From assembly GCA_008921705.1 (NCBI GenBank), contig VFFE01006040.1, positions 111,228 through 175,227 on the forward strand: a stretch of DNA of 64,000 nucleotides. Reading direction: 5' to 3'. Shown here one piece after another: positions 50,401 to 63,653 of this stretch; position 1 is the stretch's first letter, and every line of letters starts with the position of its first letter. The stretch comes from Burhinus oedicnemus (lineage: Eukaryota; Chordata; Aves; Charadriiformes; Burhinidae). Under the pieces are notes generated by a model. The model saw nothing but the letters and a program-made list of their open reading frames with translations, was not told where the DNA came from and did not search any database. Both the position numbers and the translations under genes were made by a program.

Positions 50401-53400
50401 ATCCATCCTTGTTACAGCTTTCAGGGTTCACTGCCTTGAAGAGAGTCTTCCTTCATGGAAGTTTATTTTTATTTGGAAAATCTTACTTTTCACATGAACA
50501 ACTAGACGAAGCACTGCATGCGTTTAAATTATTTTCTAGATCAGCTGTTACTGAACTACAGTCTGCAGGACCATAACAAGCGGGCTACACCTGGTTTGAG
50601 GAACCACACTGCCTGTGCAGGATTTTCTCCTGGAAGCAATGATAAGAATACATAAGGCTTGGAAAGGACAAAGTGTCAACATTGACCATTGATCTACGAA
50701 TATGTGGAAACACTGTTCCAGACTATGAAAACTAAATTTTGTAATCCAATTTTAATATGGTTTAAACTCTGCACTGGCTAAAGTCTGTTCTCCAGCTGTT
50801 GGACAGGAAGTGAAACAGGATGCAATGGCAAATGATCAACCATCCCTGTAGACAGGAGAGTTTGGTTCATTTGGCAGTTCACTACTTATTGTCTGGATTG
50901 AGATTATTTGTAAAGATAGATAGCGTCTGAATGTTGATTATACAATTCTGTTACTTCAAGTACTTGTTTGTTTGTACAAAGTAACACTCAGTAAAGTGAT
51001 GTTGAGCTTTATGCTGTGATTAGATCTATTCATGTGAGCAATTTGTTTTTTCACATAAGAATGACTATTTTTCTAAAATGGCTCTAATAGCTGTGTGAAC
51101 ATTCCTGCCGAATGTATTGCAGCTAAGCATTCACGTATTGTTTTTAGATTTGTGATTCACACTAAAAAGCAATATAAAAACCTCCCACTTGGAGCCTCTG
51201 CTGTGAATGACAATTTACAAGAAAGTCTTAGGTATTGAGTACAAAACTTACACCAAATTACAATATCATAATCCTCATATGCAGATGTCAGGAACTCATG
51301 AAGGTATGGCCTCATCAGTTCTACCCCAGTTTCAGCACATGATCTGTGGTCTAAAAAGAATACAAGAGATAAGCAATTAATTATTAAAGTTTAAGTTAAG
51401 TTATTAAAGTTCGGTCTGACTTTCCTATCTATCCAGAGACCTGAAGAGTTTCATGAGGAAAGCACTGGGGCACTTCAAAATCATGAATGAATTAAAAAAC
51501 TATCATTCCCATTTTAAAGGTGGAGAGAAGAAACAGAAGGGATATTTATCTGTTGATCCTTACAGGTATTTGAGGCCTTAGCTAATAATTAAATCAGAGA
51601 TCTGTGGGTCTGAATATCTTCCAACAGTCAGGCCAAATAGCTGATCTGTGAACCTTAGCAAATTTGTAACAGCTCAGATACGAAACAGATTTCCTTCAAA
51701 CCTAGTCCAGTTAATTCTGTGAATGTATTATCAAGCTTATTTCAGACATGCAAATACTGCCTGTTCCAATTACAAAACTGTCGTCAAATTCTGCTAGCAG
51801 AAGACCTCTAAATAAAAATTTGAAACTCAGTAATAGGTTGAATTTTGACCTCAGATTGTAAACTAATCTCATAAAAAAGGAAAGCTAAGGAAACAGAATA
51901 AGGCCTTTACTACTTATTGTCAAGCTGCCGTGACACACCTACATCCCAGAAAATTAAGTCAGAAGGAAAATTCCGGCTTCCAAAAAACCAGTCTAACAGA
52001 ATTTTCAAGTAAAACATGGTTTTGTGCATGTTTAGTAATGATCTGGAAATAAAATTGGAAGCTATTCTCCCATGCCCCTCAAAAGTGGCGTCAATCAGGT
52101 ATAGAGATCATTATTTTACAGTATCTTGCCCTGCCACTGTGATGACCAAGACACAAGTTGGTCAAGAGAAAGATTATTTGGATAGAATACTAAATTTCTA
52201 CTTTTTTCTGTCTTCTTGCAGAAAGTAAATAGTTGCTGCACTAAAATCAATAATATGCAACATGTAAAAAGCCCAATGCTTTTCAAAATATGAGCAGAAG
52301 ACCCCAAAATATTACAAAGCAGAAGTTATATAGTACAACACATAGCAAAGTTACTGAAGTAGATTTGTAAAGCAAAAATCAAGAAATGTGACCTGGCAAA
52401 TAAACTGACCTCTTAAACAAAAACCCCAAGTTGCATAAAATCTCACCAAATAGTGTATAATCCACATCTAGCACCAGCAGCTTTTTTCCTTCTCTAGGAG
52501 GATTCAGAATTTCCACTTTGTATTCTTTAACTCTGCGGGAAATTTTTAGTAGATTTTCTTCCCTAATGTAACAGTGCAAGAAGTTACAGTTAGTTAAAAT
52601 GCATACTGTACATTCAATAACAGGACTGGTTTTTAATAGCTAAAACTCCTAACCTATTTTCTACTTCCACAACTTCCTCTTCAATATCAAAGTCATTGAT
52701 AACATCATCATTATCAGGAGGTGGCCCAAGGACATCTTCCTAGAGGAATAATAATAAAAGATAACTAGGATTATTGAAGGAAAATAACAATGGATATCAA
52801 GTTTCTGTTCCTGCACATTACAGGAAAAAAAATACTATTTAACCAAAATCATTTCACTTTACTAGTGGAAAGAATTACTAAAGTATACTGATGATTGTTC
52901 AGACTTGAAAAGTCAGCGTATATCATAATAACAGGTTTGTACTTTAAGTCCAGAACAATACAGGAGTTTAATGAATACACTGCTATCAGAGTTCTGCAGA
53001 AAAGCTTACTTTACATAGAAAAATAAACACAAACAGAAATCTACTGTACTACTGTTTTTCAAATGATTACTGGAATATTCAAAATTTAAAATCATAATGA
53101 GGAGACATATATATAAGCATCTTTTCCCATTTAAGCTAATAAACAAATAAAATATTTACCAAACTCTCTTCACGAGTGCCCATCATCATAATTTTAGTAT
53201 TTGGTTTCAACTTGAGAGCTCCAAGCTTAACATCATCATCTGCAGGTTTGCCTATAATGCGAGCAGATAATTTTTTTTACTGGGGTAGAAAGATTTTAGA
53301 AAACTGTAAATACATTTCATTAATTGAAATAAGCTACCCATCAAACACCAAAATACACCAAGCTTTATTGTTGTCCTCTTCTATATACAGATACATTGCT

Positions 53401-53770
53401 TGTCTGGCTAGCAGCAATTTAACTTTTTTTAACATACATTTGCCACACTTCCATGTCAGCCATTAAAAACTGACCAGGTAGATGTATCAATAATAAACAA
53501 CATCCAGTGATACATAAAATTCATGTGTTCGTTCAAAAGCTAGATCTGGGAGGCAGACAGCCTGTTAGTCTACATCTCAGGCACATCCTCAACAAATAAT
53601 ATACATCCATAGTTACCCTTCATTTTAAGTCCAAGTAGTTTTTGACGCTCTGGTAACACTCCAGTAAGGCCTTTAAGAGACTGCTTCAGATCCAACACTG
53701 TGTCTTCTTCTGATAGCGAGGTTATGGTATACTCCTGTCCACCCCATTTTATTATGAGAGAGAGAGACAT
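44450..53770 (-). CDS. UBLCP1: UBLCP1, ubiquitin-like domain-containing CTD phosphatase 1 (318 aa)
   Basis: Nuclear HAD-family phosphatase that binds the proteasome regulatory particle through its ubiquitin-like domain and dephosphorylates it. Ten coding exons in transcript order: 53617-53770 (ATG 53768-53770), 53160-53251, 52654-52739, 52447-52562, 51252-51350, 50233-50270, 47933-48031, 47353-47469, 45854-45981, 44450-44477 (stop TAA 44450-44452). They sum to 957 nt, exactly 318 codons plus stop, the length known for human UBLCP1. The N-terminal ubiquitin-like domain is [20 protein letters not shown] through [10 protein letters not shown]. An acidic linker (PPPDNDD...EEEVVEVE) follows. The catalytic DXDX(T/V) motif is DVDYTLF in exon 4; VIW-SATN and MFDDIGRNF are further phosphatase motifs. 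The end is YLSKKQGQ. All introns are GT-AG. The 5' UTR exon(s) should lie in the CpG island near 56.3-56.6 kb; the splice acceptor just before the ATG is ambiguous (two AGs at about 53800-53812). Confidence 0.97.
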
Positions 53771-56029
53771 CCTTGAAGCATATGTTCAGTATTATTTTCT
53801 GAAAAATCTGCTGCAGGAGGAAAATACAATGATCATGTAAGGAAGAAATAGGAGAATTACTCTTTTCAGAAGACAAACCATACAGTCTGTTTAAAATATT
53901 TTTGATTTTTTTATTATATTGTACATCAAAGAGCTGTTTGTTTTGGATGAACAGATGATAAACATGTTGATAAAATGTTGAAACTAAGGGAGAAAGAACA
54001 GCACTAGAACTCGGGCTCCGAGTTCCACTTCAATGTATTTAGCAATGTCACATTCACCGTTTGCTCCAGCATATGCTCATTTGCTGTGTGTTCTGTGCAG
54101 GTACAGCCTGTTCACTGCACAACCAGCACTCAAGCAGAGTACTGCAGTATCATAAAAGTCATTTCAAATCTCAGAAATGTCCTCTGCAATAATTACACAA
54201 CTGAACCCTCCATGGATATCTTTACATATGTAACAACAAAACAGCAAATATGAAATAGCTAAAATATATAAAACCATAAAAATAGTTCTGAACCCAACAG
54301 TTCATTTTTAGCATTGGATTTCTCTATTCACTTTCACTAAGATCTGTGCAATACCTGCAGTAATACATACCCCAGGTCATGTCTCACTGTAGCAATATCA
54401 AAGTAGGAGTTTGAAAACAAAGCCAAAATACACACCTACACAATGCAATTACACTGTAAGAACTGCACTTTCATTGCAGTGCTGACAAAACAACCATAAT
54501 TATACTATTTTTAATTTACACAGCATCACTTACAGAAATTGTATTTAACATTTTAGTCCTACATTAAACAGCAGAAACTCAAGATTTTTCGCTTTATGTG
54601 GATGGAAGAAGAGCATGTTTTTACTGTTAAAGCTTGGAAATAGAGAATCGAGGTGATAGAAAGGTATGAAAAGGCTGTTATGGGCTGCCAGGAGATGCAG
54701 AGAAGGCCTCTGCACCACTAACGGTGAGATTGTCCTCGGAAGACTGATATTGAAAAAGAAGAGAGCAGACCTGTGAAAAAAAACTGAGGCTATCCACCTT
54801 CAGGAAACACATTACACCAAGAAATACAGGTCTGACAATTCTGAAAAATCTCAGAATCCAAAAACCTGATTCCTCTTCCCCTCTAGCATTATATTCTTGC
54901 AGGTTACCTGCCCTCAAGACAAAATAGTTCTCATTTATACAGTATAGCCTATTAGGAACAAACAAATAATTACTCAGGCATACCCACCAAGCTCAGACCA
55001 GATGAGAAACAGACAGCTAGATACAACCTGCTTTCTGGGGACACTACAAGCCACACCTCCACACTATTCCCTCTAAGAGCCCTGAAAACAAATTGAAGAA
55101 GAAAACTAGTATCACAGAAAAATTAATTTCCCCCCTCCGTTCCCCCCCCCCCAATATCCCCCAAACAGATAGGGACCTGGTATTATCCTGTGAAAAAGAC
55201 TCAAGAAAAAAGGGTCTTAGAAGCACCAAGAAATTCAACTCAGGTTAAGGCTGCATAGCATCAAGCAATGTTGATACACAGGGTCATTATCATAAATTAT
55301 CCCTGTCCATAATCCTTATACTAAGTTTACAGAAAGAAGAGTTTATTGTCTGTTTTCTCACCTGTACTATACACCTCAAATCATTCTTCAAGAAAATGCA
55401 TAGGGCAAGAACTGCACGAAAACTTCTCAAGTCTCTGTCCAGCACTAAATTGCAAAGACCATCCCTCTAAAGTTGAGCACCTGACCAAGTAAGGACTTGA
55501 TCTGTCCTTACTGAATTACAGTCTTGTCAAAATGAGTGTTACCAGAAATGCCAAGCAGAAATAAGACACCTTTATTCAATGCCAAAACACTAAGGGGACT
55601 GAGTGTGGACACCAGAATCAATGATTACAGGAAAACAGATTAGGAGCAGAGAAAGTCACAGGGATTTTCAAAGTTTCTACCATCATGGCTAGATGCCATG
55701 CGGAACTGAAGCTTACTGAAATGAGGCCTGCTTTGGCTAATCAGATTTTCAGAGCCTTTACAAGCCCCTTGGACTACCAAGAGCCTACAGGTTGGAAGGT
55801 CACTGGGACAGAGAAAGTGTTAAAGTTGTGTTGTTGTAATTAAATTGTCACATCACACCACTTTTCTTGGAAGATCTGGAAGAGAGACATCCACATCTTT
55901 AAGTTTCACTAAGCAACATAAAACATAAAACCCCCCAAACACAGGAAGTGCCATACTGTGCGGACGGGACCGCACCACTTTCTACTACACCGCAACAGGT
56001 GGACGAGCAGGGTTTCACATCAGAAGCTG

Positions 56030-56760
56030 CTCTATGTCAGCCACCACCGCACGCAGGTCCCTGGACAGCCGCCGCAGGGACACCAGCCCGGCGTCTCCCG
56101 TCGGGGCTGCCCCAGCAGCGACACGGGCCGGGGCGGGCGGGGAGAGCCCGCACGCTGCTGCCGGGCCTGGAGAGCCGCTCCCGTCCCACAGACGTTACGG
56201 GGGTACCGACCCGGCCGAGACAAGTGCCCGCCTTCGGGCCCCCCCCCTCCCGCGACCGGCCCTGCCTCACCCCGGCCCGGTAAAGCCCGGCCTCCACCGC
56301 ACCGGACGGGCTCGGGCCCAGCCCCAGCGGGCTACCCTGGCGATCGGGGGCACTGCGGCGCTCCCCTTCGCAGCCCTATCGGCTGACAGTGCCGCCGCCG
56401 ATCCACCCCCCGCCCATCGGCGGCGCGATGCGGCCCCTCACCCTAGCAACGGAACCGGCACCGTCCCGGGATCCGCCGCACCGGAAGCGGAACTGGCGCC
56501 CACCGGAAGCGGGGAGGGGGGCAGGTAGCGCGCGGCGCCCGTAGAAGCCCGGATGTGCGCGCGTTTCCCGCCTGGCGGGCGGCAGCGTCGCCATGGCAGC
56601 GCGGGGTGGCTGGCGGCGGCGGGCATGGCTCGGGCTCCCTGCCGGATCCTGGCTCCCTGCCGGAATGGTCATCCCCGTGCAGCCGCTGCTCGCCCCGGCG
56701 GGCCCGGTGACCGCCGACCGAGCCGTGTTGGGGAGGGCGGGGTGATCCTGCCTGTTCTTG
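56030..56760 (-). promoter_or_regulatory. UBLCP1: CpG island promoter of UBLCP1
   Basis: Dense in CG dinucleotides with two ETS/GABPA-type CCGGAAGCGG sites (about 56480-56490 and 56502-56511). It is the only CpG island between the UBLCP1 ATG and the next locus. On the minus strand GTGAGG donors after G-rich sequence (at + 56436-56441 and 56265-56270) could end a noncoding first exon. The exact transcription start is not determinable. Such islands are often bidirectional. Confidence 0.75.
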
Positions 56761-56769
56761 CACCGGGCA

Positions 56770-59700
56770 GGCCGTGAGGCGAGGGAGGGGTTTCGCCTTC
56801 TTTAACGAGAACAGCTTTGCCCGCCTGAGGAGGGCTCCTCGGGGCTGCTCCTGTCGGGTTCACGCGGGAAATGGCGGTTTTGTGAGGTAAAATCCACCGC
56901 AGTCACGGAGCAAGGGCCCTGCCCGGACCCCCGCACTCCCCGCACCGCTGGCTGCGAGGCTGAACGCTGGAGCCCCACCAGAGCTCAGCTTGGGCCCTAG
57001 GGAGGCCAGCGGGGCAACTTCAATGTGCAGCTATTGCCACAAGTATCTCTTTTTCATTATTAACCCTGAAGGGAGATTGCTCTATACCCAGGGATCCTGA
57101 CTCAAAACTTCCTTAGCTTCTAAGCTGGCTCTTACAGACATATTATCCTTTTGTTTCTGTTGAATCAAGGGCCCCTTTGCAGCTACTCTTGGGATTCTTA
57201 GGGGCTGGCTTCACTTGCATGGACAACAGACGTAGAATAAGTACTTTGCACAAAGATGGCCTTTTGCATTCAGGTATTCCGCTTTGCAGAAATAGTTTAA
57301 AGGAAAAAAAAAATTGTTTGGCAGTGAAGTCTGGTTTCTTACATATGTGAAACAAAGTGATGATACAGACTGCAGTTTCCCTTGGCATCAATAGAGACGC
57401 TATTAAATTTGGGGTAGGAAATTAAAGTTTCAGTTCTCCCTCATCTTAGGTCTTGCTCTGTAGAATGGTTAGATAATTTTTCTCTCTCTCTTTTGTTTGG
57501 TGATAAATAGGGACGGGAACAAAAGAGCAGAGGTAAGCAGCTGTGCACCAAGTACAAGTTTTTTCAGAATGCCTGCTATAACTTAAGAGACATTCCTAAG
57601 GTAGTAAATCTCAGTGAAGAAGTGCAGTATAAACAAAAACTGTGTAGAAGTCTGATTTCTTTCCTGAGTAGATGTGAATGTAATGTATTCCCTGCCTGCG
57701 TGTGTATTTTGAGTTCTGTTCTATAATCAGGTTTTAGCATAAAAGTGCTTTGGTTTCCAAAAGAGCGGTACAAATGGGAGACTACTGTAGTGACCGTTCC
57801 TGTCGAGTTTAGCTTCTGACTGTAGGTAAATCCATGTAAAGCCAGTCGTTACGTATGTATCCCAGTCACAAAGGGGGTTCTTTTTCCTTTAATGACACAC
57901 AGTTGTCCTCTGCATGGAGGCAGCGCATTACAGTAGTGCTGGAAAGCTTCCAAAGCTGCAACTAGTAACTGAAGTCACACCCTGTCATAAAACTATGCAC
58001 CCTCCAGGCCTGTTTAAAAATTCAGGCTACGAAAAGGATATGCTGTGATTGCCTCTCTATTTCTAATCTTTTTTATACTTTTTTTAAGTATTATTTTCTC
58101 ATTGGCTTTTAAAAAGCTCTTTTGAAGAGGAGGCAGTAGGATTTTTGGTTTTGTTTTTTTATCTGAGGAGAAATATAAAAAAGTATTTATGCATATTTCA
58201 TTTCTGGTATGATACTGGTGTTTTAGCATCCTGAGCTATGACTAGGACAACCTTGTGCTAGGCGCTGTTGAAAAATTCTCTGATCCTGACAACACTCGTG
58301 GCACAGATAAATAACGTCCTTTTACTTAGCTGTGAAAACGCATGGTGGTGCTCAATCCTAACATTAATAAGGGCAAAGTTGTAGAGTAATTTGACTAAGA
58401 CCATATGATTACAATTCAGAGCCCAAACAGCATAATCTTTTCTTTGTACTGAGGAGTTTGTTTTGTAGTGGTACTCTCTGGGTTTACACTGTGGCAAACT
58501 AGCAGAGGAAGGAGGAAGGAAAAGTAGTGGGGAAATTTTAAAGCAAATGCACATTCCCTTTCACCTTGATGTGCACTCATCCTGGGATGCTTGAGGGTGA
58601 AATAAAAAAAGTGACTGCATGTCAAATTGATGCCTGCTGGCTCCTTTCCAGTACCTCATGTTCACAGCAAGCATTTCTGAGTGTTTTGAGGAATACGCTC
58701 CTGTGCATAACTACCGAAGCCTAGACTCTCATCTCCTAAATTGCTGTTCATGCTGCATATAAGAGAGCAAAATTCCGTGTAGCAACTTGGGGAGATGCTA
58801 GCTAAGAGTCCTTTAAAATCATCATTTAAAGCTGAAAACCATGTGGAAAGCTCAAAAGATTGAGAATTAAGAGAAAGATTAGATCACATCCCTGTGTGAT
58901 CTAAGGAGTTAGAAAGCAAAAGGTGATGACGTTGCAGGGCAGAGAGATGCTAAATATTTGTTAGTTATATTCAGCATATTTTTCCAAATTGCCTTTTGGT
59001 TCAGAAGACTCATGTGAATATGCACCAGTCTCTACCCCACTTATAAATTGAACCCACGTTAGGAAAAATTCTAGAGCAGAGCCCATATTCTCCACTAGGA
59101 ATAGAAGAATCCTTAAAATACAGCTTGGTACCAGTGTATTTTACTCTTAATCTGTTTTACACTTTTTGGTTTCCCCTCTCAACTCTTTACTATTTCCTAC
59201 AATTTGTTCTCATTTATTACTTTTTCCCAGTCCCTTTTCTCTGTGTTATAATTTGTTCTAAGCAGGTGGTAAAAGCAATAATATCTGAGAATGTCCAACT
59301 CTTCAAGTCTATACCATCCAAGTGATTCCAACCCAATGCAGATGTGTTTGGAAGCCGCCTGTGCTGTTCGTGAGCACTTCAATATAATACAACAGTCAGC
59401 ATGGTTTACTGGACACTGCCATCACTGTGCCCTAGAAATGCTGTGTTTGAATGCAAGCTCTGATTCTGAGTCACTGCATGACTCTGGGCAAAACACCGAG
59501 AACTGAATTTCCAGTGTTCAATAATGGGATGTGCTTTAGTAGCTGGCAGCTCAGCCGGAGATGTGGAAATGTCTCAATTTTGAAATGAAACACACTTTCA
59601 AGTTATCACTAATACAGTAAGTGTCTCAGCTTCCATATCAGAAAAGTGGAGGTTAGAATGATATTTATATAGTTTCCTTACAGGAGCTTTTTCAGGATTA

Positions 59701-62700
59701 TTTAATTAATGTTGGCACTGTGAGATGCTATAAATACTAGAGGTTTGTACCAGTATACCATATGATTCTCCATTTTCTGAATGCAACTGTTATTCTTCTG
59801 CCACTATTCAGCCCAATTATTTTTATTTTATTTACTTCGATTCTTTGTATTCTAGATTATGCTCCACTGGCAAGGGATCTTGGGAGAGAACTGTGATTCT
59901 TTTGTTTGCGGAACAAAATCTGATTCATCACTTTCCTTACATCACCACCCAGCTCTCTAGCTTCTCAGCACAGAGATTGGTATGGCTTTCCTTTAGATAA
60001 GTTCTAAATCACAGCAGCTGTTTATTTGTTTGGAGTCAGTGCTTTCCATTGTTATGAAAGTGGTAAAAATATATGTAATCGTATGAGAGATGTAATTATC
60101 AGAGATACTGCAGAAGTGGTTTCCTGAAGAGAGTGAAAGTAAATATGAAATTGAGAAACTGGAACTAGCTGAACTGCTAGAACGAGTTCTGAAAAGCCGT
60201 GAGAATGAGAGGAAAAATGAGGGTCAATGAGAAGCTAAGCAATGGGGAGAAATTTAGGAAATAGGGTCACAGACAGGGAAAAGCAGGGTAATTTCTGAGA
60301 TGGGCTACAGAGTAAGAGTAGGTAAATCAGATAAAGAGATGAACTGGCTCTGTTGCTGTTGTGGGACCCAGTAATGCTCCCAGTTCCCGTGTCTGGGTAT
60401 GTGTTTCTGCAGGAATTAAAGTTCATTTGTTCCATCATTCAGTGACTGGGATAAGATTGCAAGACGAGAACACACAGGCTTCAGGGGCTGGCTGCCATCA
60501 GTATTATAAGCCATACACATGAGGCACCAAATTAGGTTTCGCAGGCAATCTTAATTTTTGCATTATTTAACTTTTGTCTGACATTATGCAATATGACCTA
60601 CTTGTTAAGACATTCCTTTGCTTTTACATATGTATGTATGAATATTTCTTGAAACAATGGCTTGTCAGAAGCTTCAAATAAAACTGACCATGCTATTGTC
60701 CACCTTAGGCATGCAGTGTGCTTCCATGTCAGTGTTTTTTTCTGCTCTTGAGAATTCTTTTAAGGGATTTTCTTTGTAAGCAGTTTGGGGTGCTGGCATT
60801 TGTCCATCTGCATGGACAAATGAAGCTTCCACATTATCTGAACTCTGAGAAGGTCTTTTGAAAGTTTTAATGAGATGTCACCATAGCGGCTCCCTTCAGT
60901 CCTCAGTTGCTGATCACTGAAAGTTTGGAATCCAAATGCCTCTGTTAATAATGAGAGATAAACAGTCATTGAATTCAGAATTCTTATCCACCCAGTGTCA
61001 AACACAGGAAAGGCTTTTAAAATTTCAGAGAAACGAAGCAGAAAGTTGAGATGCTTTTAAAAAGACATGCCTGGCAAGACAGTGGTAATGCCACATACCT
61101 GAGCTGCCCGTTAGAAAACCTGTGCTTTTGTAAGTAACACATTTTCAGAATTAAATGCTGAGCTATGACAGAATGAAATAAAGATGGGGTTCAGTTCCTA
61201 TCGTTTGCTTGCAAACCAAAAACTTCAGTGATTTGCTACAATACTTTCATGATATAATTACTTCTAAAATAATAATAGAGCTATCCACTCCATCTCCTGT
61301 AAATACCTGTTGCTGTTTACATTTCTCAGTATTTGTCTCTACTGCTTGCTGTCTTTTTTTCTCAAGCAGCACTGAAGACGGGCAGTAGGACTTACAGATC
61401 CTGTGCCATTGCCCCTGACCTCAGTCAGCATTGAACCAAGCCCACAAAGAATAGAAAAGAAGCGACTCATGATTTTTTTTCCAAATACGGCATGAGAATA
61501 CAAGCAGGCCCTAGAAATGAAGCCGAAGTTCTTATGCCTTATATGACAGCTGGTTCAGACTCCTTGTGATAAGAAGTGGGGTACTGGCGAGTCGTAGTGA
61601 ACAGTGATGCGGTAGTGAGTAGGCTGAGCCAGGCAGAACGAGGGGGTGGCTGGAGTCTGGTAAAGCCACTCCTTTCCCACGTTCGCTGCAAGAGTCCAGG
61701 GTTTGGAGCAGTGAGTTTACCCCAGATACAACAAAAGAATTAGGTGACAGTGGCATGATTAATAAAAATATGCATAAAACGAGCTGTAAGCACTTGTCAT
61801 GCAAGGACCTGTTAAGCGACAAAGGAGGAAACTAACAGCTTAGAAGAGAAACTCAACTGACTAGAGAAGCCCTGTGCAGAAAGGTCTCTATAAACCTCAC
61901 AAGACTGACCAGAGTTCAAAGTGCTTATGAATAATAATCACATGTATATGCGTGTCCTTAGTTTGGCTGGACATGCATATTTGTTCTTTCTAAAGAGAAG
62001 ACATACTGAATTCAGGAATCCTTGCACAAATTGATAATTTTAAACTAAAAGCTTTAAAATAAAAAAAGCCTGGTATTTTTTAGAGTTAAAATCTGAAGCT
62101 TGTGAAAAATTCTATCGATAAGCTGAGCTCCTCTATGGTGCCTGAACAAAGGCTTCCATGTGGGAGAGCTCCGTCAGTTGTGCCATTTGGTCTCCTTTCT
62201 GCTGTGTTCTGGGCTGACGGGAGTTCGGGAGAAGATGGGTCCAGTGTTAACACCAAATACAACCGCTGAAGTATGCAGCAGGGCAGAGCCTTGCCACAGT
62301 TTTGATAAAAACTAGTTAACGCAGACATGTTCAAACTACCTTTTTCTTCTGGTGTGTTGAAAACCTTTGGGTACTCAGACAAGGGTAATTTTGCAAAGCA
62401 GAATGTGGACAGACACCCAAACCCCTTATTTTAATATCTGTACTTCATGGAGTTAAAGTTGAGGCCAAGCATTAATACCTACGTCTGCGAATGCTCCAGT
62501 TCTCATTAGAGATGGAAGGAAAAAAGCAATTATGAAGTTGGCTAGCCCAACCCTTGTGAACTACAGGATTTTCCAGTTCAGTGTATTCCCTCATTCCTCA
62601 CTGCAGCAAAGTTTTTTCAAGTCCCAGACAACATGGCTTTGTAATTTTTCAAACATTAACGTAAAAAACATTACTTCTCTTGGGTCACAGTTTTTTCCTT

Positions 62701-63370
62701 AGCGCTTATGAATGCATGCCAGGGCCTGGCCATGCAACCTTCATAGTGAGTAAATACATGTGAGACTTCCCATGCGAGGGCTGCGAGCGCAGACTGCGAA
62801 GCCTGTGCTCCTGCGCAGGGGGGCTGTGTGCCCCTAGCACAGGTCTCCAGCTGAAAAATGACAGAAGAACAAAAAGTCTGGTATTTTTCTGGTTGATCTC
62901 ACAACAAAGGTGACTATACATTCTGCAGCACACCACTGGGAAGAAACACAGTCAACCTTTGTAGTTGACATTAATACAGCGTTTCGTGTTCCGCAAGGCC
63001 AGTACAGAATATTATTAAAATAGCAGAGCTGCCTGTCAAACATCTGCCCAGACGCTACCTCCAGTTTTGCTGGCCGACTCTTGTGAGTCATCTTTCAAAC
63101 TTGCAGCCGCCCCGGCGAGTCCTCCACGTCCCGGGAGGACCCACAACTAAACCCCTGGTCTCCCACTGGAATTTAAACCAAACCTCTGCCTTTTCGGGGG
63201 GAGGGAAAGGCTAACAGCGTGCCGAGAGCCCGGCCGGCCGGCGCGCAGCTGCCCCAGCGCTAAGGACAAAGCCCCGCTGGCTGGCATGGAGCCCTCTCCG
63301 CGGCGCGCAACTGCACGCAGCCTTCCCAGCCAAATTCCTACGCCCAAACCCTGCGTTTTCCCCTCAAAAA
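56770..63370. other. Intergenic between two divergent CpG-island promoters
   Basis: A/T-rich sequence; I recognise no exon, RNA gene or named repeat. All open frames are short (under about 100 codons) and without motifs. Confidence 0.45.
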
Positions 63371-63488
63371 CGCACGTTGCGCTCCGCCGAGCTCGTTCGC
63401 GCTGCGCCGCTCCGGCGCGGGGCGGTGCTGCGGGCGGGGCGGGCGCATGCGCGGAGCGGGGCGGCGCGCGCGCGCAGGCAGCGGGGCC

Positions 63489-63607
63489 ATGGCCGCCCGT
63501 CTGCGGGACTGTGGGGTGTCGGCGCCCTGAGGCGGCGCGGCGCGGCCATGGTGCCTCGAGGAGCCGCTCTGCCGCCGCCGGGCACCGAGCCGCCGCCGTC
63601 GCTCTGA
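63489..63607 (+). promoter_or_regulatory. Two candidate upstream ORFs in the 63.5-kb island
   Basis: ATG 63489 (context GGGGCCATGG) opens a 13-codon frame ending TGA 63528-63530. ATG 63548 (CGGCCATGG) opens a 19-codon frame ending TGA 63605-63607. Both have strong Kozak context and would act as uORFs if transcription starts upstream. Confidence 0.4.
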
Positions 63608-63625
63608 GGCGCGGAGCCGGAGAAA

Positions 63626-63653
63626 GAGGAGGAGGAGGAGGAGGAGGAGGAGG
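63626..63653 (+). repeat. (GAG)n trinucleotide run
   Basis: About nine tandem GAG/GGA units, followed by a short GAC run at about 63660-63671, within the presumed 5' UTR. Confidence 0.9.

Noticed and set aside
55948..56528. Long frames (up to 164 codons) on both strands at 56 kb
   Set aside because: These lie in the UBLCP1 CpG island, where stop codons are rare because of high GC; the translations are Pro/Ala/Arg-rich with no domain.
59499..59520. GAGAACTGAATTTCCAGTG resembles the miR-146a mature sequence
   Set aside because: The 3' half differs and there is no complementary arm within the following 80 bases, so no precursor hairpin can form.
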